A stretch of 12,975 nt of DNA from a bacterium (GTDB lineage Bacteria > UBA9089 > UBA9088). Every line of letters begins with the position of its first letter. Position 1 is the stretch's first letter. The translations under genes and the position numbers were made by a program. Location of the stretch: NCBI GenBank assembly GCA_040756715.1, contig JBFLYE010000211.1:1-12975 (forward strand). The letters are read 5' to 3'. The notes under the pieces were generated by a model. It ran no database searches and had not been told where the DNA came from. It worked only from the letters and a program-made list of their open reading frames with translations. Positions 4,838 through 12,975 of this stretch are shown here, piece after piece.

Positions 4838-6853
4838 TATGAATCGTATGTTTTTAGCCTCCTTAGTATTGCCAAACACTTTGTCCTGTAAAAATTCCCC
4901 TGCGCTTATAATTGGAATATTAAGCCTTTTTGCCTGATGAAGTTTAGAGCCTGGCTTTTCTCCCACAATTAAATAGCTTGTTTTCTTTGATAGGCTTTCT
5001 TTAACCATACCACCAAGCTCTTCAATTATCCTCTTTAGCTCATTCCTTGTTATACCAGAAATTGCCCCGGTTATTACAAATTCCTTTCCTGTAAGGGCAA
5101 GCCCTTCCTTTTCCCCCTTTTCCAGATTAAGACCATAATCTTTAAGGGCTTTTATCAATTTTTGCACATCTTCCTGGGAAAAGAAGGAGATTATTTCATT
5201 TGCTGTTTTAGGTCCTATTTCATAAATGGAAATTAGCTCATCATAAGATGCTTTCATAAGATTATCTAAAGAGCCAAATTTTTCCTCCAAAAGAATGGAT
5301 GTAGTAGAGCCAACGCCAGGGATTCCAATGCCATTTATCAGCCTGTTTAAGGGCATTTTCTTGCTTTTTTCAATTGCAGAGATAAGGTTTTCTGCCTTTT
5401 TTAAAGCCCATAGGGGAAGGGAGGTTAAATCCTCCTTTTTTAATTTATATATATCCTCTATTCCTTTAAGCAAGCCACAATCCACCAATTGAGAAACCAC
5501 CCTTTCTCCCAAGCCATCTATATCAAGGCATCCCCGAGAGGCAAAGTATTCAATACGCCTCTTTATCTGGGCTTCGCAATTTATCCCTGTGCAATATATT
5601 CTTGCTTCATCCTCTTTTCTTACCACCGGTGCATTGCAAACAGGGCAGGTCTTGGGAAATTTATAAGGTTCGTTCCTTTTTTTAGCGGGAATTACACCAA
5701 TAACCTTTGGAATAACATCCCCGGATCTTTCAACCATAACCCGATCTCCTATTCTTATATCCTTTTTCTTTATCTCATCCTCATTGTGCAAGGTTGCCCT
5801 TGATATTTTTGCACCCGCAAGGGATACAGGCTCTAAAATGGCAACCGGTGTAAGGCATCCGCTTCTTCCTACTTGAATTTTTATATCCAAAAGCTTGGTT
5901 GTCGCCTGTTCTGCCTTAAACTTAAATGCCGTTGCATACCTTGGGCTTCTTGCTGTAGTCCCAAGTATGCCTTGAAGCTCATATTGATTTACCTTTAGAA
6001 CAACGCCATCTGTATCATAATCCAATGCTTTGCTTTTTTCTTCCCAAACTTTACAATATGTCTGGATTTGAGAAATATCCTTTGATAAGATAAAATTGGG
6101 ATTTACCGGAAGGCCAAATCTAAAAAAGCTCTCTAATGCCTGATAATGTGTTTTGTAGGGAATGCTTGATTCGGAAAGTGTATGAACAAATATCCTTAAA
6201 GGCCTCTTTGCCACAATAGAGGGGTCAAGGAGGTGGAGGGAACCAGATGCTGCATTTCTTGTATTGGCAAATGGAGGGAGGTTCTCCTTTATTCTTTCTT
6301 CATTTATTATCTCAAGCCCTTTCTTGGGAAGATAGACCTCTCCCCTTACCTCAAGGTATTCTGGGAAATTCCCAAAAAGCTTAAGGGGAAGACCTGCTAT
6401 TGTCTTTAGGTTTAATGTAATATCATCGCCAACATTACCATCGCCTCTGGTTATTCCCCTTGTAAATACGCCATTTTCATAAATTAAAGATACACCAACC
6501 CCATCAATCTTAAGCTCTACAACCCATTCAGGAGAAAAACCTAAAGCCCTTTTGACCCTTTCCATAAACTCCAATACCTCCTCAAATGAATATGTATTAT
6601 CAAGGGAGAGCATGGGAATCCTATGCTTTACCTTTAAAAATTCATCGAGAGGCTTTCCCGATACCCTCTGGGTTGGCGAATCTTCTGTAATAAATTCAGG
6701 GTTTTCTTCCTCAAGCCTTTTAAGCCTTAAAAGGAGTTGGTCATACTCATAATCTGAAATAACCGGCAAGGAAAGGGCATAATACCTGTAATCGTGATAC
6801 CTTATTTCCTCTCTTAATTTCTCTATCTCCTCCTTAATCGCCTTCAAGCGCAT
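4823..6853 (-). CDS. ligA: NAD-dependent DNA ligase
   Basis: LigA seals nicks in DNA during replication and repair using NAD+. From the ATG at 6853 the protein has 676 residues, normal for bacterial LigA. Domain order: Ia NAD-binding region with YHDYRYY (about 19-25), adenylation domain with the KIDG motif (catalytic Lys115), RGEVYLP, NTRNAASGSL and DGVVLK motifs, OB fold with QVGRSG and GDVIPKV, a zinc finger with CPVC and CTGINC (Cys403, 406, 421, 426), a helix-hairpin-helix region with GLGERVV and GIPGVGSTT, and a C-terminal BRCT domain from about 585. All are intact. A GTG at 6862 in the same frame would overlap carB by 8 bp and add MVK; I prefer the ATG 1 nt after the carB stop. Neither has a good ribosome site, so translation is probably coupled to carB. 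Confidence 0.95.
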   Translation of the reverse strand: MRLKAIKEEIEKLREEIRYHDYRYYALSLPVISDYEYDQLLLRLKRLEEENPEFITEDSPTQRVSGKPLDEFLKVKHRIPMLSLDNTYSFEEVLEFMERVKRALGFSPEWVVELKIDGVGVSLIYENGVFTRGITRGDGNVGDDITLNLKTIAGLPLKLFGNFPEYLEVRGEVYLPKKGLEIINEERIKENLPPFANTRNAASGSLHLLDPSIVAKRPLRIFVHTLSESSIPYKTHYQALESFFRFGLPVNPNFILSKDISQIQTYCKVWEEKSKALDYDTDGVVLKVNQYELQGILGTTARSPRYATAFKFKAEQATTKLLDIKIQVGRSGCLTPVAILEPVSLAGAKISRATLHNEDEIKKKDIRIGDRVMVERSGDVIPKVIGVIPAKKRNEPYKFPKTCPVCNAPVVRKEDEARIYCTGINCEAQIKRRIEYFASRGCLDIDGLGERVVSQLVDCGLLKGIEDIYKLKKEDLTSLPLWALKKAENLISAIEKSKKMPLNRLINGIGIPGVGSTTSILLEEKFGSLDNLMKASYDELISIYEIGPKTANEIISFFSQEDVQKLIKALKDYGLNLEKGEKEGLALTGKEFVITGAISGITRNELKRIIEELGGMVKESLSKKTSYLIVGEKPGSKLHQAKRLNIPIISAGEFLQDKVFGNTKEAKNIRFISPYS

Positions 6854-6854
6854 T

Positions 6855-9800
6855 TTAACCACAATTTTGCATTTTTAAAGTTTTTAAATGATATTCCTGG
6901 ATAGACTTTACCTCCCTTTTTTCCTTTCTTAAGGCAGATATTCCAGCCGCGGTAGCCAATGCTCCATCTGATGTGGTAATAATAGGGATTGAAAGATTTA
7001 AGGCGGTTGTCCTTATTTTTATCTCATCCTTATGGGCTTTTTTCCCCGAGGGAATATTTATAACCAAAGATATCTTACCCTTCTTCATCATATCAACAAT
7101 ATCTGGTTTTCCCTCTCCTACCTTAAAGACCTTTTCTACCAAAATGCCATTTTTTTCCAGGAAATCCCTTGTATTTTTTGTGGCAGCAAGGCTAAACCCT
7201 AGCTCTAAAAATAGCCGAGAAGCCTCTAATATATTTGGCTTTTCCCTATCTGGAACACTCACAAAAACCCTGCCTGTTTCAGGCATAACCAGTCCTGCGG
7301 CAATTTGGCTCTTTGCATATGCACAGGAAAAGCTATTTGCAATTCCCATAACCTCTCCGGTTGATTTCATCTCAGGCCCAAGCAGACAATCTACGCCATA
7401 AAACCTTGTAAATGGAAAAACAGATTCCTTTACTGAAAAATAAGGGGGTGTAACTTCATCTGTAAAGCCAAGCTCTTTAAGGCTCTTTCCCAGCATAACC
7501 TTTACAGCAAGACCTGCCAAAGAGACACCAATTGCCTTGCTGATAAATGGGATTGTCCTTGATGCCCTTGGATTTACCTCCAAAATATAGATTTCTCCCC
7601 CTTTTACAGCAAATTGGATGTTAATAAGCCCAATCACATTGAGGGAAAGGGCAATTTTCTTTGTCGTTTCCTTAATTTCTTCAATTATATCTTTGCTCAA
7701 TGTATGGGGAGGAAAAGCCATTGCAGAATCTCCTGAATGTATCCCAGCCCTTTCAATATGCTCCATAACACCACCAATTACAACAATTTTTCCATCAGAT
7801 ATGGCATCCACATCAACCTCTATTGCATCCTCAAGGAATTTATCGATAAGGATAGGCCGAGAAGAAGATACCTTGATTGCCCTTTCAATGTAGCTTCTAA
7901 CATCATCCTCATCATAAGCTATCTCCATTGCCCTGCCACCTAATACATAGGATGGACGAAGAAGGACAGGAAAACTAAGCTTTTTTGCGATAGAACATCC
8001 CTCTTCAATAGATTTGGCATAACCATTTGGGGGCTGATTTAAAGAAAGGGATTTTATAAGCTCTGAAAACCTCTCCCTATCCTCTGCAATATCAATTGAG
8101 GAAACGGATGTTCCTAATATTTTAACCCCTGCATTTTCAAGTGGTATGGCAAGCTTTAGGGGTGTCTGGCCTCCAAGCTGGAGGATAACACCCAGGGGTT
8201 TTTCCTTCTCGATGATATTCATTACATCCTCATAAGTCATTGGCTCAAAATATAATTTGTCCGATGTATCATAATCCGTGGATACGGTCTCCGGGTTGCA
8301 ATTTATCATAATTGCTTCATACCCTTCTTCCCTTAATGCGTAAACGCCCTGACAACAACAATAATCAAACTCTATTCCCTGGCCTATCCTGTTTGGACCA
8401 GAGCCTAAAATAATAACCTTTTTTCTCTCTGATACAGAAACCTCATCTTCTTCATCGTAGGTTGAATAATAATATGGTGTTTCTGCCTCAAATTCTCCTG
8501 CGCAGGTATCCACAGATTTAAATACTGGATTTATCCCAAGAGACTTCCTCATTTCTCTTATATCTTTCTCATCTTTTCCTACTAACCTTCCTATCTCCCG
8601 GTCAGAAAATCCATATTCCTTTGCCTTTTTCAACAATTTAAAATTTGCAATTTGCAATTTGCAATTTGCAATTTCATCTTCCATGCTTACAATTTCCTTT
8701 ATGTTTCTCAAAAACCATGGGTCTATTTTTGTCCATCTATGGATTTCGCTAATCTTTATACCCTTTTTTATTGCCTTATAGATATAAAGTAGCCTATCTT
8801 TATTAGGGGCAAAAAGACCTGCAATAAGCCCTATATCAGAATCATCGGAAAAAAGCCCATACATATCCATTTCAAGGCTTCTTATGCCCTTTTGTAATGC
8901 CTCTTTGAATGTCCTTCCTATGCTCATAATCTCACCCACAGATTTCATTGATGTGGTAAGAATACAATTTGCATCTTTAAATTTCTCAAATGCAAACCTG
9001 GGAATCTTAACCACGCAATAGTCTATGGTTGGCTCAAATGATGCTGGTGTTTTCTTTGTTATATCATTTGGTATCTCATCAAGGGTTAAGCCAATTGCAA
9101 GCTTTGCGGCAATCTTTGCAATAGGAAAGCCTGTTGCCTTTGAAGCTAAAGCAGATGACCTTGAAACCCTTGGATTTATCTCAATGATTACTAATCTTCC
9201 ATTCTTTGGACAAACCGCAAATTGGACATTTGAGCCACCTGTTTCAACACCTATCTTTCTTATCGCTGCAATTGAGGCATCGCGCATCTTCTGGTATTCC
9301 TTATCGGTTAATGTCTGAATCGGAGCAACGGTTATTGAATCTCCGGTATGAACGCCCATTGGGTCAAGATTTTCAATGGAGCAGATAATCACCACATTAT
9401 CCTTTAAGTCTCTCATTACCTCAAGCTCATATTCTTTCCATCCTATAAGGGATTCCTCTATTAAGACCTCACCGATCATACTCTCATGAAGCCCCTGTTT
9501 TACCATTTCCTCAAATCTTCTTTGAGTCTCTGCTATTCCACCCCCTATTCCACCCAATGTATACGATGGCCTTATCACACAGGGAAATCCAATATCTTCT
9601 ATAGCCTTCCTTGCCTCCCTTAAGCTCTTTACAACTATACCCTTTGGTATATCCAATCCAATTTCAGACATTGCCCTTCTGAAATACAACCTATCCTCTG
9701 CCCTTTTGATAGCATCATAATTTGCTCCGATCATTCTCACATTGTATTTCTCTAAAATTCCAGCTTCATAAAGCAAGGATGAAAGATTAAGGGCTGTTTG

Positions 9801-10076
9801 ACCACCAATGGTTGGCAATAGGGCATCCGGACGCTCTTTTTTGATTATCTCCTCTAAAAAATCTATGGTTAAGGGTTCAATATAGACCCTTTCTGCTGTG
9901 TTTGGGTCTGTCATTATGGTTGCAGGGTTTGAATTGACAAGGACAACGCTGTAGCCCTCATCCCTCAATGCCTTACAAGCTTGTGTTCCAGAATAATCAA
10001 ATTCACAAGCCTGACCAATCACAATTGGGCCAGAGCCAATGAGAAGGATCTTGTGAATATCAGAACGAGCTGGCAT
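6855..10076 (-). CDS. carB: Carbamoyl-phosphate synthase large subunit
   Basis: A 1073-residue large subunit that makes carbamoyl phosphate from ammonia, bicarbonate and two ATP for pyrimidines and arginine. It has two homologous halves: the first ATP-grasp unit with [20 protein letters not shown] at 10-29, [22 protein letters not shown] (168-180) and [19 protein letters not shown] (298-316), and the second with [40 protein letters not shown] (706-717) and [19 protein letters not shown] (832-850). The oligomerisation region lies at about 400-545 and the C-terminal MGS-like allosteric domain at about 930-1060. Length equals that of E. coli CarB. Oddity: residues 468-481 are encoded by a 7-bp AT repeat (see repeat). 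carA is not in the window. The start [17 protein letters not shown] is standard; no ribosome site precedes it, and the promoter suggests a leaderless mRNA. ligA follows at once. Confidence 0.97.
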   Translation of the reverse strand: MPARSDIHKILLIGSGPIVIGQACEFDYSGTQACKALRDEGYSVVLVNSNPATIMTDPNTAERVYIEPLTIDFLEEIIKKERPDALLPTIGGQTALNLSSLLYEAGILEKYNVRMIGANYDAIKRAEDRLYFRRAMSEIGLDIPKGIVVKSLREARKAIEDIGFPCVIRPSYTLGGIGGGIAETQRRFEEMVKQGLHESMIGEVLIEESLIGWKEYELEVMRDLKDNVVIICSIENLDPMGVHTGDSITVAPIQTLTDKEYQKMRDASIAAIRKIGVETGGSNVQFAVCPKNGRLVIIEINPRVSRSSALASKATGFPIAKIAAKLAIGLTLDEIPNDITKKTPASFEPTIDYCVVKIPRFAFEKFKDANCILTTSMKSVGEIMSIGRTFKEALQKGIRSLEMDMYGLFSDDSDIGLIAGLFAPNKDRLLYIYKAIKKGIKISEIHRWTKIDPWFLRNIKEIVSMEDEIANCKLQIANFKLLKKAKEYGFSDREIGRLVGKDEKDIREMRKSLGINPVFKSVDTCAGEFEAETPYYYSTYDEEDEVSVSERKKVIILGSGPNRIGQGIEFDYCCCQGVYALREEGYEAIMINCNPETVSTDYDTSDKLYFEPMTYEDVMNIIEKEKPLGVILQLGGQTPLKLAIPLENAGVKILGTSVSSIDIAEDRERFSELIKSLSLNQPPNGYAKSIEEGCSIAKKLSFPVLLRPSYVLGGRAMEIAYDEDDVRSYIERAIKVSSSRPILIDKFLEDAIEVDVDAISDGKIVVIGGVMEHIERAGIHSGDSAMAFPPHTLSKDIIEEIKETTKKIALSLNVIGLINIQFAVKGGEIYILEVNPRASRTIPFISKAIGVSLAGLAVKVMLGKSLKELGFTDEVTPPYFSVKESVFPFTRFYGVDCLLGPEMKSTGEVMGIANSFSCAYAKSQIAAGLVMPETGRVFVSVPDREKPNILEASRLFLELGFSLAATKNTRDFLEKNGILVEKVFKVGEGKPDIVDMMKKGKISLVINIPSGKKAHKDEIKIRTTALNLSIPIITTSDGALATAAGISALRKEKREVKSIQEYHLKTLKMQNCG
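8634..8674 (-). repeat. 7-bp AT repeat array inside the carB reading frame
   Basis: Units of AATTTGC repeat from 8634 to 8674, preceded by CAATTTAAAA. They encode [14 protein letters not shown] (CarB residues 468-481), between the [10 protein letters not shown] and AKEYGFSD segments of the oligomerisation region. A 21-bp stretch (8633-8653) is identical to 1861-1881 in the intergenic block. The frame stays open, and by my recollection the distance from WFL to GF-x-D is within a residue of that in E. coli CarB, so the linker seems overwritten rather than lengthened. Confidence 0.8.
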
Positions 10077-10084
10077 AATTTTAA

Positions 10085-10114
10085 ATTATATAAAAGAAAA
10101 TAGAAAAATATCAA
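10085..10114 (-). promoter_or_regulatory. carB promoter, predicted leaderless
   Basis: On the minus strand, -35 TTGATA (10114-10109, 5 of 6), 18-bp spacer, perfect -10 TATAAT (10090-10085). Only 8 nt separate the -10 from the carB ATG at 10076, so transcription should begin at or within a base or two of the start codon. No Shine-Dalgarno is present, in keeping with that. Confidence 0.65.
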
Positions 10115-10144
10115 AAATTTTTACCCCCTTTTTATAGAAATTTT

Positions 10145-10164
10145 AAGGAGATATATCATATAAT
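10145..10164 (+). promoter_or_regulatory. Possible lptF -10 box and displaced ribosome site
   Basis: A perfect TATAAT lies at 10159-10164, 10 nt before the lptF ATG at 10175, with no good -35. AAGGAG (10145-10150) is a strong Shine-Dalgarno match but 24 nt from that ATG, too far to serve it directly, and upstream of the TATAAT. Either a longer transcript places the AAGGAG unusually, or TATAAT drives a nearly leaderless mRNA and AAGGAG is chance. Confidence 0.3.
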
Positions 10165-10174
10165 AAAATGCAAA

Positions 10175-11170
10175 ATGAAGCTATTTTATAGATACATTAT
10201 AAAGGAGATAGGCATCATTTTTCTTGCCTCATGTTTATTTTTCCTCTTTATCTTAACAATGGAAGAGGCATTTTCTATCCTTAAATTTGGATTTTCCCTT
10301 ACCACAATTAAGATTTCTCTTTTATTGATTGAAGAAGCCTTAGGAACTGCACTTCCCATGGCATTTCTTATGAGCTTGATTACAGGGCTAGCAAGGCTTT
10401 CTTCTTCTATAGTTATCATTCAATCATCAGGTATTGGTATAAGAGGGGTAGTTATATCCCTCCTTATTTTTTCCCTTTTTCTTTCCCTTTTTGCAAGGTT
10501 TATAAATGGCAACATTTCTCCTTCTGCATCATTTCATCTTAAATTGCTTCAGGAAAAGATAACAAAAAAGGATGTATTACTTGAAGAGAAGACATTTGTA
10601 AAGATACAAAATAAAGAAATTTATATAGATAAAATAAAGGATAAAAAGCTAATGGATATATACATCACAGAGGGAAAGGGAGAGAGGATAATATTTGCAA
10701 AGAGGGGAAAAATGGAGAATATGCTCCTTTCATTAGAAGAAGGCTCACTCTATGAGCTTGATAAAAATGACCCAAATATGTATCACATAATGAAATTTAG
10801 CTCATTTCATATTCCAATTAATCTAAAGATGGATATAGAAAAAACATCCATCTCTCATTTGACGCTCTCTGAGCTAAAAAGAAAAAAGAAAAACCCTTAT
10901 ATTTTAACAGAGCTCCATAAGAGGCTTTCCATCTCATTTGCCTGTTTCTTCCTTTCCTTAATAGCCATTCCACTTGGAATTAGGATAAAAAAGGAGGCAA
11001 GAATGTTTGGCTTGGGGGCATCAACCATAATTATTCTTCTATATTACATTATCTTTATCTTCTGTGAGGCATTATCAAAGAAAGGGGTTCTTTCTCCAAT
11101 GATTCTATGGCTTCCCAATATGCTCTTTGGAATATTAGGCATTCCTTCCCTCTTTAAGCTTTTAAGATGA
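10175..11170 (+). CDS. lptF: LPS export permease LptF (LptF/LptG family)
   Basis: A 331-residue inner-membrane permease. With LptG and the ATPase LptB it pulls lipopolysaccharide out of the inner membrane and pushes it along the LptC-A-D bridge. Predicted membrane helices lie at about 11-31, 47-69, 89-109, 251-269, 278-300 and 306-327, with a periplasmic beta-jellyroll-like domain between (about 112-245), the standard 3+3 family layout. I call it LptF by position before the second family member; the two names could be swapped. The coupling-helix segment before TM3 (SSSIVIIQSSGIG, 76-88) lacks the Glu usual there; Ser78 sits at that place. ATG 10175 is chosen because the frame has no other start near AAGGAG at 10145. 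The stop overlaps lptG in an ATGA. No lptB, lptC or lptA is in view. Confidence 0.8.
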   Translation: MKLFYRYIIKEIGIIFLASCLFFLFILTMEEAFSILKFGFSLTTIKISLLLIEEALGTALPMAFLMSLITGLARLSSSIVIIQSSGIGIRGVVISLLIFSLFLSLFARFINGNISPSASFHLKLLQEKITKKDVLLEEKTFVKIQNKEIYIDKIKDKKLMDIYITEGKGERIIFAKRGKMENMLLSLEEGSLYELDKNDPNMYHIMKFSSFHIPINLKMDIEKTSISHLTLSELKRKKKNPYILTELHKRLSISFACFFLSLIAIPLGIRIKKEARMFGLGASTIIILLYYIIFIFCEALSKKGVLSPMILWLPNMLFGILGIPSLFKLLR

Positions 11171-12183
11171 AACTCCTTTCTAAATATCTCCTTATAACCC
11201 TCATAAGACCATTTATTATCACCCTTATCTTAACAAATTGCCTTTTTCTTATTGGATATGCCTTCTCTTCCCTTGAATTCTTTCTCACATATAAGCCAGG
11301 GCTTATTGTTATATTGAAATATATATGCCTCAATATCCCCCAAAATCTTTTGTTCACCTTCCCCATCTCAGGGATTATAAGCATTCTTTCTTTAGGAACA
11401 AGGATTATAACAAAGGGTGAACTTAGGCTTCTTCTCTCATCAGGGGTATCAAAAATGGCTGTTGTCCTTCCCGTTATTTGCCTCTTTTTTCTATTAAGCC
11501 TTATCTTGCTTTGTTTTTCTGAGTTTCTTATTCCTCAATCCAATAGGAGCCATACTATCCTTAAAAAGGGGATAAAAGGGATTGTAAGTGAAGAAAAGCC
11601 CATTTCCCTTAAGCTTTCTAATGCCTTTGTTCATATTGGCTTTTTAGAGAAAAATAGGATAAGAAACCTTAAGATTCAAAGAGAAGACCTCATAATCTCA
11701 GCAAAACTCTGTGAATACAGAAATAAAAAATGGCATCTTACCGAGGGAATAGAAAGAAAAATAGAAAAGGGGGAGGTAAAAAAAGAGACAAATATCCCTA
11801 TATTAAATTTTTGTCTTCCAAAGCCTGAGGAAATTAGGATTTTTGTGGAATCTAGCGAGGAGCTAATGAAACCAAGCATGCTTTTTAAGGCAATTGGGAT
11901 TGCAAAAAGATATGGAATCTCTGATAAAAATTATCTCAAGGAGCTTCATTTTAAGATAGCATTTTCATTCTCAAGCCTTGTTTTAGCAATGATTGGTTTG
12001 GGAATGCTTACAAGTGGTTTAAAATTTGGGCTATATGGGAATATAGGGATTGCTTTGCTTATTTCCTTTATCTATTGGGAAGGGATGCTATTTTTTAGCC
12101 AAATGGATACCTCTCCCTTTCTTTGTTCCTGGGCAGGAAATATTATCGGCATCTCCATTGCTTTCAAGCTGTTGTCAAAATAG
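11167..12183 (+). CDS. lptG: LPS export permease LptG (LptF/LptG family)
   Basis: A 338-residue partner of the preceding permease, of the same family. Membrane helices are predicted at about 12-34, 46-75, 97-123, 263-283, 289-310 and 316-335, flanking a periplasmic domain (about 125-260). The cytoplasmic coupling helix GELRLLLSSGVS (84-95) keeps the conserved Glu85 that in E. coli LptG contacts LptB. The start overlaps the lptF stop by 4 nt and has no ribosome site of its own beyond AAG, so the two subunits are likely made in equal amounts by coupling. The gene ends 19 bp before the convergent end of fabH. The F/G assignment follows gene order; family membership is firm. Confidence 0.82.
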   Translation: MKLLSKYLLITLIRPFIITLILTNCLFLIGYAFSSLEFFLTYKPGLIVILKYICLNIPQNLLFTFPISGIISILSLGTRIITKGELRLLLSSGVSKMAVVLPVICLFFLLSLILLCFSEFLIPQSNRSHTILKKGIKGIVSEEKPISLKLSNAFVHIGFLEKNRIRNLKIQREDLIISAKLCEYRNKKWHLTEGIERKIEKGEVKKETNIPILNFCLPKPEEIRIFVESSEELMKPSMLFKAIGIAKRYGISDKNYLKELHFKIAFSFSSLVLAMIGLGMLTSGLKFGLYGNIGIALLISFIYWEGMLFFSQMDTSPFLCSWAGNIIGISIAFKLLSK

Positions 12184-12202
12184 GCATAAGAAGCTTCAAA
12201 AG

Positions 12203-12975
12203 CTACCATTTTATAAGCATAGCCCCCCAGGTAAGGCCTCCTCCTATGCCAACAAGAAGGACAAGGTCTTCCTCCTTTATTTTTCCTGTTTTATTTGCCT
12301 CATCCAGAGCAACAATTGTTGAGGCAGAAAGCATATTCCCATATTTATAAAGGTTTATAAACATCTTTTCTTCAGGTATTTTAAGCCTCTTGGCAAGGAG
12401 GGTGATTATCCTTAAGTTTGCCTGATGTGGGATTACAAGGCTAATATCATCCATCTTAAAGCCTGTTTTAAAAAGAAGCTTTTCAATTGCCTCTGTCATA
12501 TAAACAACAGCATATTTAAAAACCTCTTTTCCTTCCATTTTAATGGTTTCTCCCAAAGGAAGGGTTAATAGAGAAGCCAAAGAGCCATTTGTGTTAAAAT
12601 AGCTTCCGATTATTCCTTTTTCATTGCTTTCCTTAAGAAGACAAGCACCCGCACCATCACCAAAGAGAACACAGGTATTTCTATCCTTCCAGTCAATAAC
12701 CTTTGATGTGGCTTCAGCTGAGGTAATCAATGCCTTTTTGTATTGCCCAGATTCTATGAAAAATCTTCCGCATTCCAAAGCATATAAAGCACCTGTGCAG
12801 GCAGCAGATATATCAAAACAAGCAACATTCTTAAATGCCAATTTTTCTGCCAAGAGGGAAGCTGTGGAAGGAAATATCATATCCGGTGTTGATGTTGAAA
12901 CAATTATAAGGTCAATATCAGGCTCTACAATATCAACTGAGGCAAAATATGCAATATCGGATGCCTTTGTATTTT
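12203..12975 (-). CDS. fabH: 3-oxoacyl-ACP synthase III (KAS III), N-terminus off the window
   Basis: About 256 codons of the 3' end of a KAS III gene, running in from the right edge. FabH joins acetyl-CoA and malonyl-ACP to start fatty-acid synthesis. The fragment opens in TKASDIAYFAS, followed by IDLIIVSTSTPDMIFPSTA. The catalytic triad is complete: Cys in DISAACTGAL (codon 12799-12797), His in IPHQANLR, and Asn in YKYGNMLSAST. It also shows VLFGDGAGACLL and the family end GGGLTWGAMLIKW. About 55 N-terminal residues should be missing, judging by the usual Cys112 position. The ATG at 12880 is internal, not the start. The gene is convergent with lptG, and no intrinsic terminator is evident in the 19-bp gap. 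A related KAS III-like enzyme is possible, but the match is strong. Confidence 0.93.
   Translation of the reverse strand, partial: NTKASDIAYFASVDIVEPDIDLIIVSTSTPDMIFPSTASLLAEKLAFKNVACFDISAACTGALYALECGRFFIESGQYKKALITSAEATSKVIDWKDRNTCVLFGDGAGACLLKESNEKGIIGSYFNTNGSLASLLTLPLGETIKMEGKEVFKYAVVYMTEAIEKLLFKTGFKMDDISLVIPHQANLRIITLLAKRLKIPEEKMFINLYKYGNMLSASTIVALDEANKTGKIKEEDLVLLVGIGGGLTWGAMLIKW

Noticed and set aside
6851-6862. GTG 6862 as the ligA start
   Set aside because: Possible, but it overlaps carB by 8 bp without a ribosome site, and ATG 6853 gives a normal LigA N-terminus; kept as an alternative.
12184-12204. Bidirectional terminator between lptG and fabH
   Set aside because: Only a 5-bp AGCTT/AAGCT stem is present, without a U-tract on either strand.
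12203-12880. fabH starting at the ATG at 12880
   Set aside because: The frame stays open to the window edge and upstream codons encode conserved KAS III sequence (IDLIIVSTSTPD), so this Met is internal.

Overview
The window comes from a low-GC (roughly 35-40% by eye), Gram-negative bacterium. The evidence for a Gram-negative is a pair of LPS-export permeases (lptF, lptG), the diaminopimelate enzyme dapL, and bacterial fabH, ligA and carB. The mix of low GC, a PaREP1-type gene, a coiled-coil PD-(D/E)XK protein, a DUF559 remnant and short AT-rich intergenic repeats is what I would expect of an uncultured candidate-phylum lineage (Omnitrophota, WOR-3 or Desantisbacteria-like). That placement is an inference; no rRNA gene or other phylogenetic anchor is present.

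Layout. (a) 1-1960 is an accessory segment, all genes on the minus strand. In transcription order it holds a coiled-coil PD-(D/E)XK nuclease-like protein (1714-953), a 42-residue micro-protein (924-796), a PaREP1-family protein (723-418) with a 17-bp palindrome just upstream, a nested-palindrome repeat abutting what looks like the 5' stub of a DUF559 gene (about 428-288), and a coiled-coil protein cut by the window edge (231-1). A 198-bp AT-rich block with near-perfect terminal inverted repeats (1763-1960) closes the segment. (b) 1965-4837, plus strand, is a tight housekeeping operon behind a good sigma-70-type promoter: dapL, ruvX, thpR, queE. (c) 10076-4823, minus strand, is carB followed by ligA. 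carB has a strong promoter whose predicted start of transcription falls at or next to the start codon. (d) 10175-12183, plus strand, is lptF-lptG, divergent from carB. (e) 12975-12203, minus strand, is the 3' part of fabH.

How the genes work together. The core genes serve unrelated pathways: diaminopimelate/lysine synthesis, 16S rRNA maturation or recombination, RNA 2H phosphodiesterase, queuosine synthesis, carbamoyl phosphate synthesis, DNA ligation, LPS transport and fatty-acid initiation. Apart from lptF/lptG, they are packed for economy rather than by pathway: 4-bp overlaps at thpR/queE and lptF/lptG, a convergent 15-bp overlap at queE/ligA, and a 1-nt gap (or 8-bp overlap) at carB/ligA.

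The most unusual material is the 1-1960 segment (a possible toxin-antitoxin or defence-like cassette, plus repeat elements that seem to have trimmed neighbouring genes), a 7-bp intergenic repeat also found inside the carB reading frame, and an LptF that lacks the coupling-helix glutamate kept in its partner LptG.
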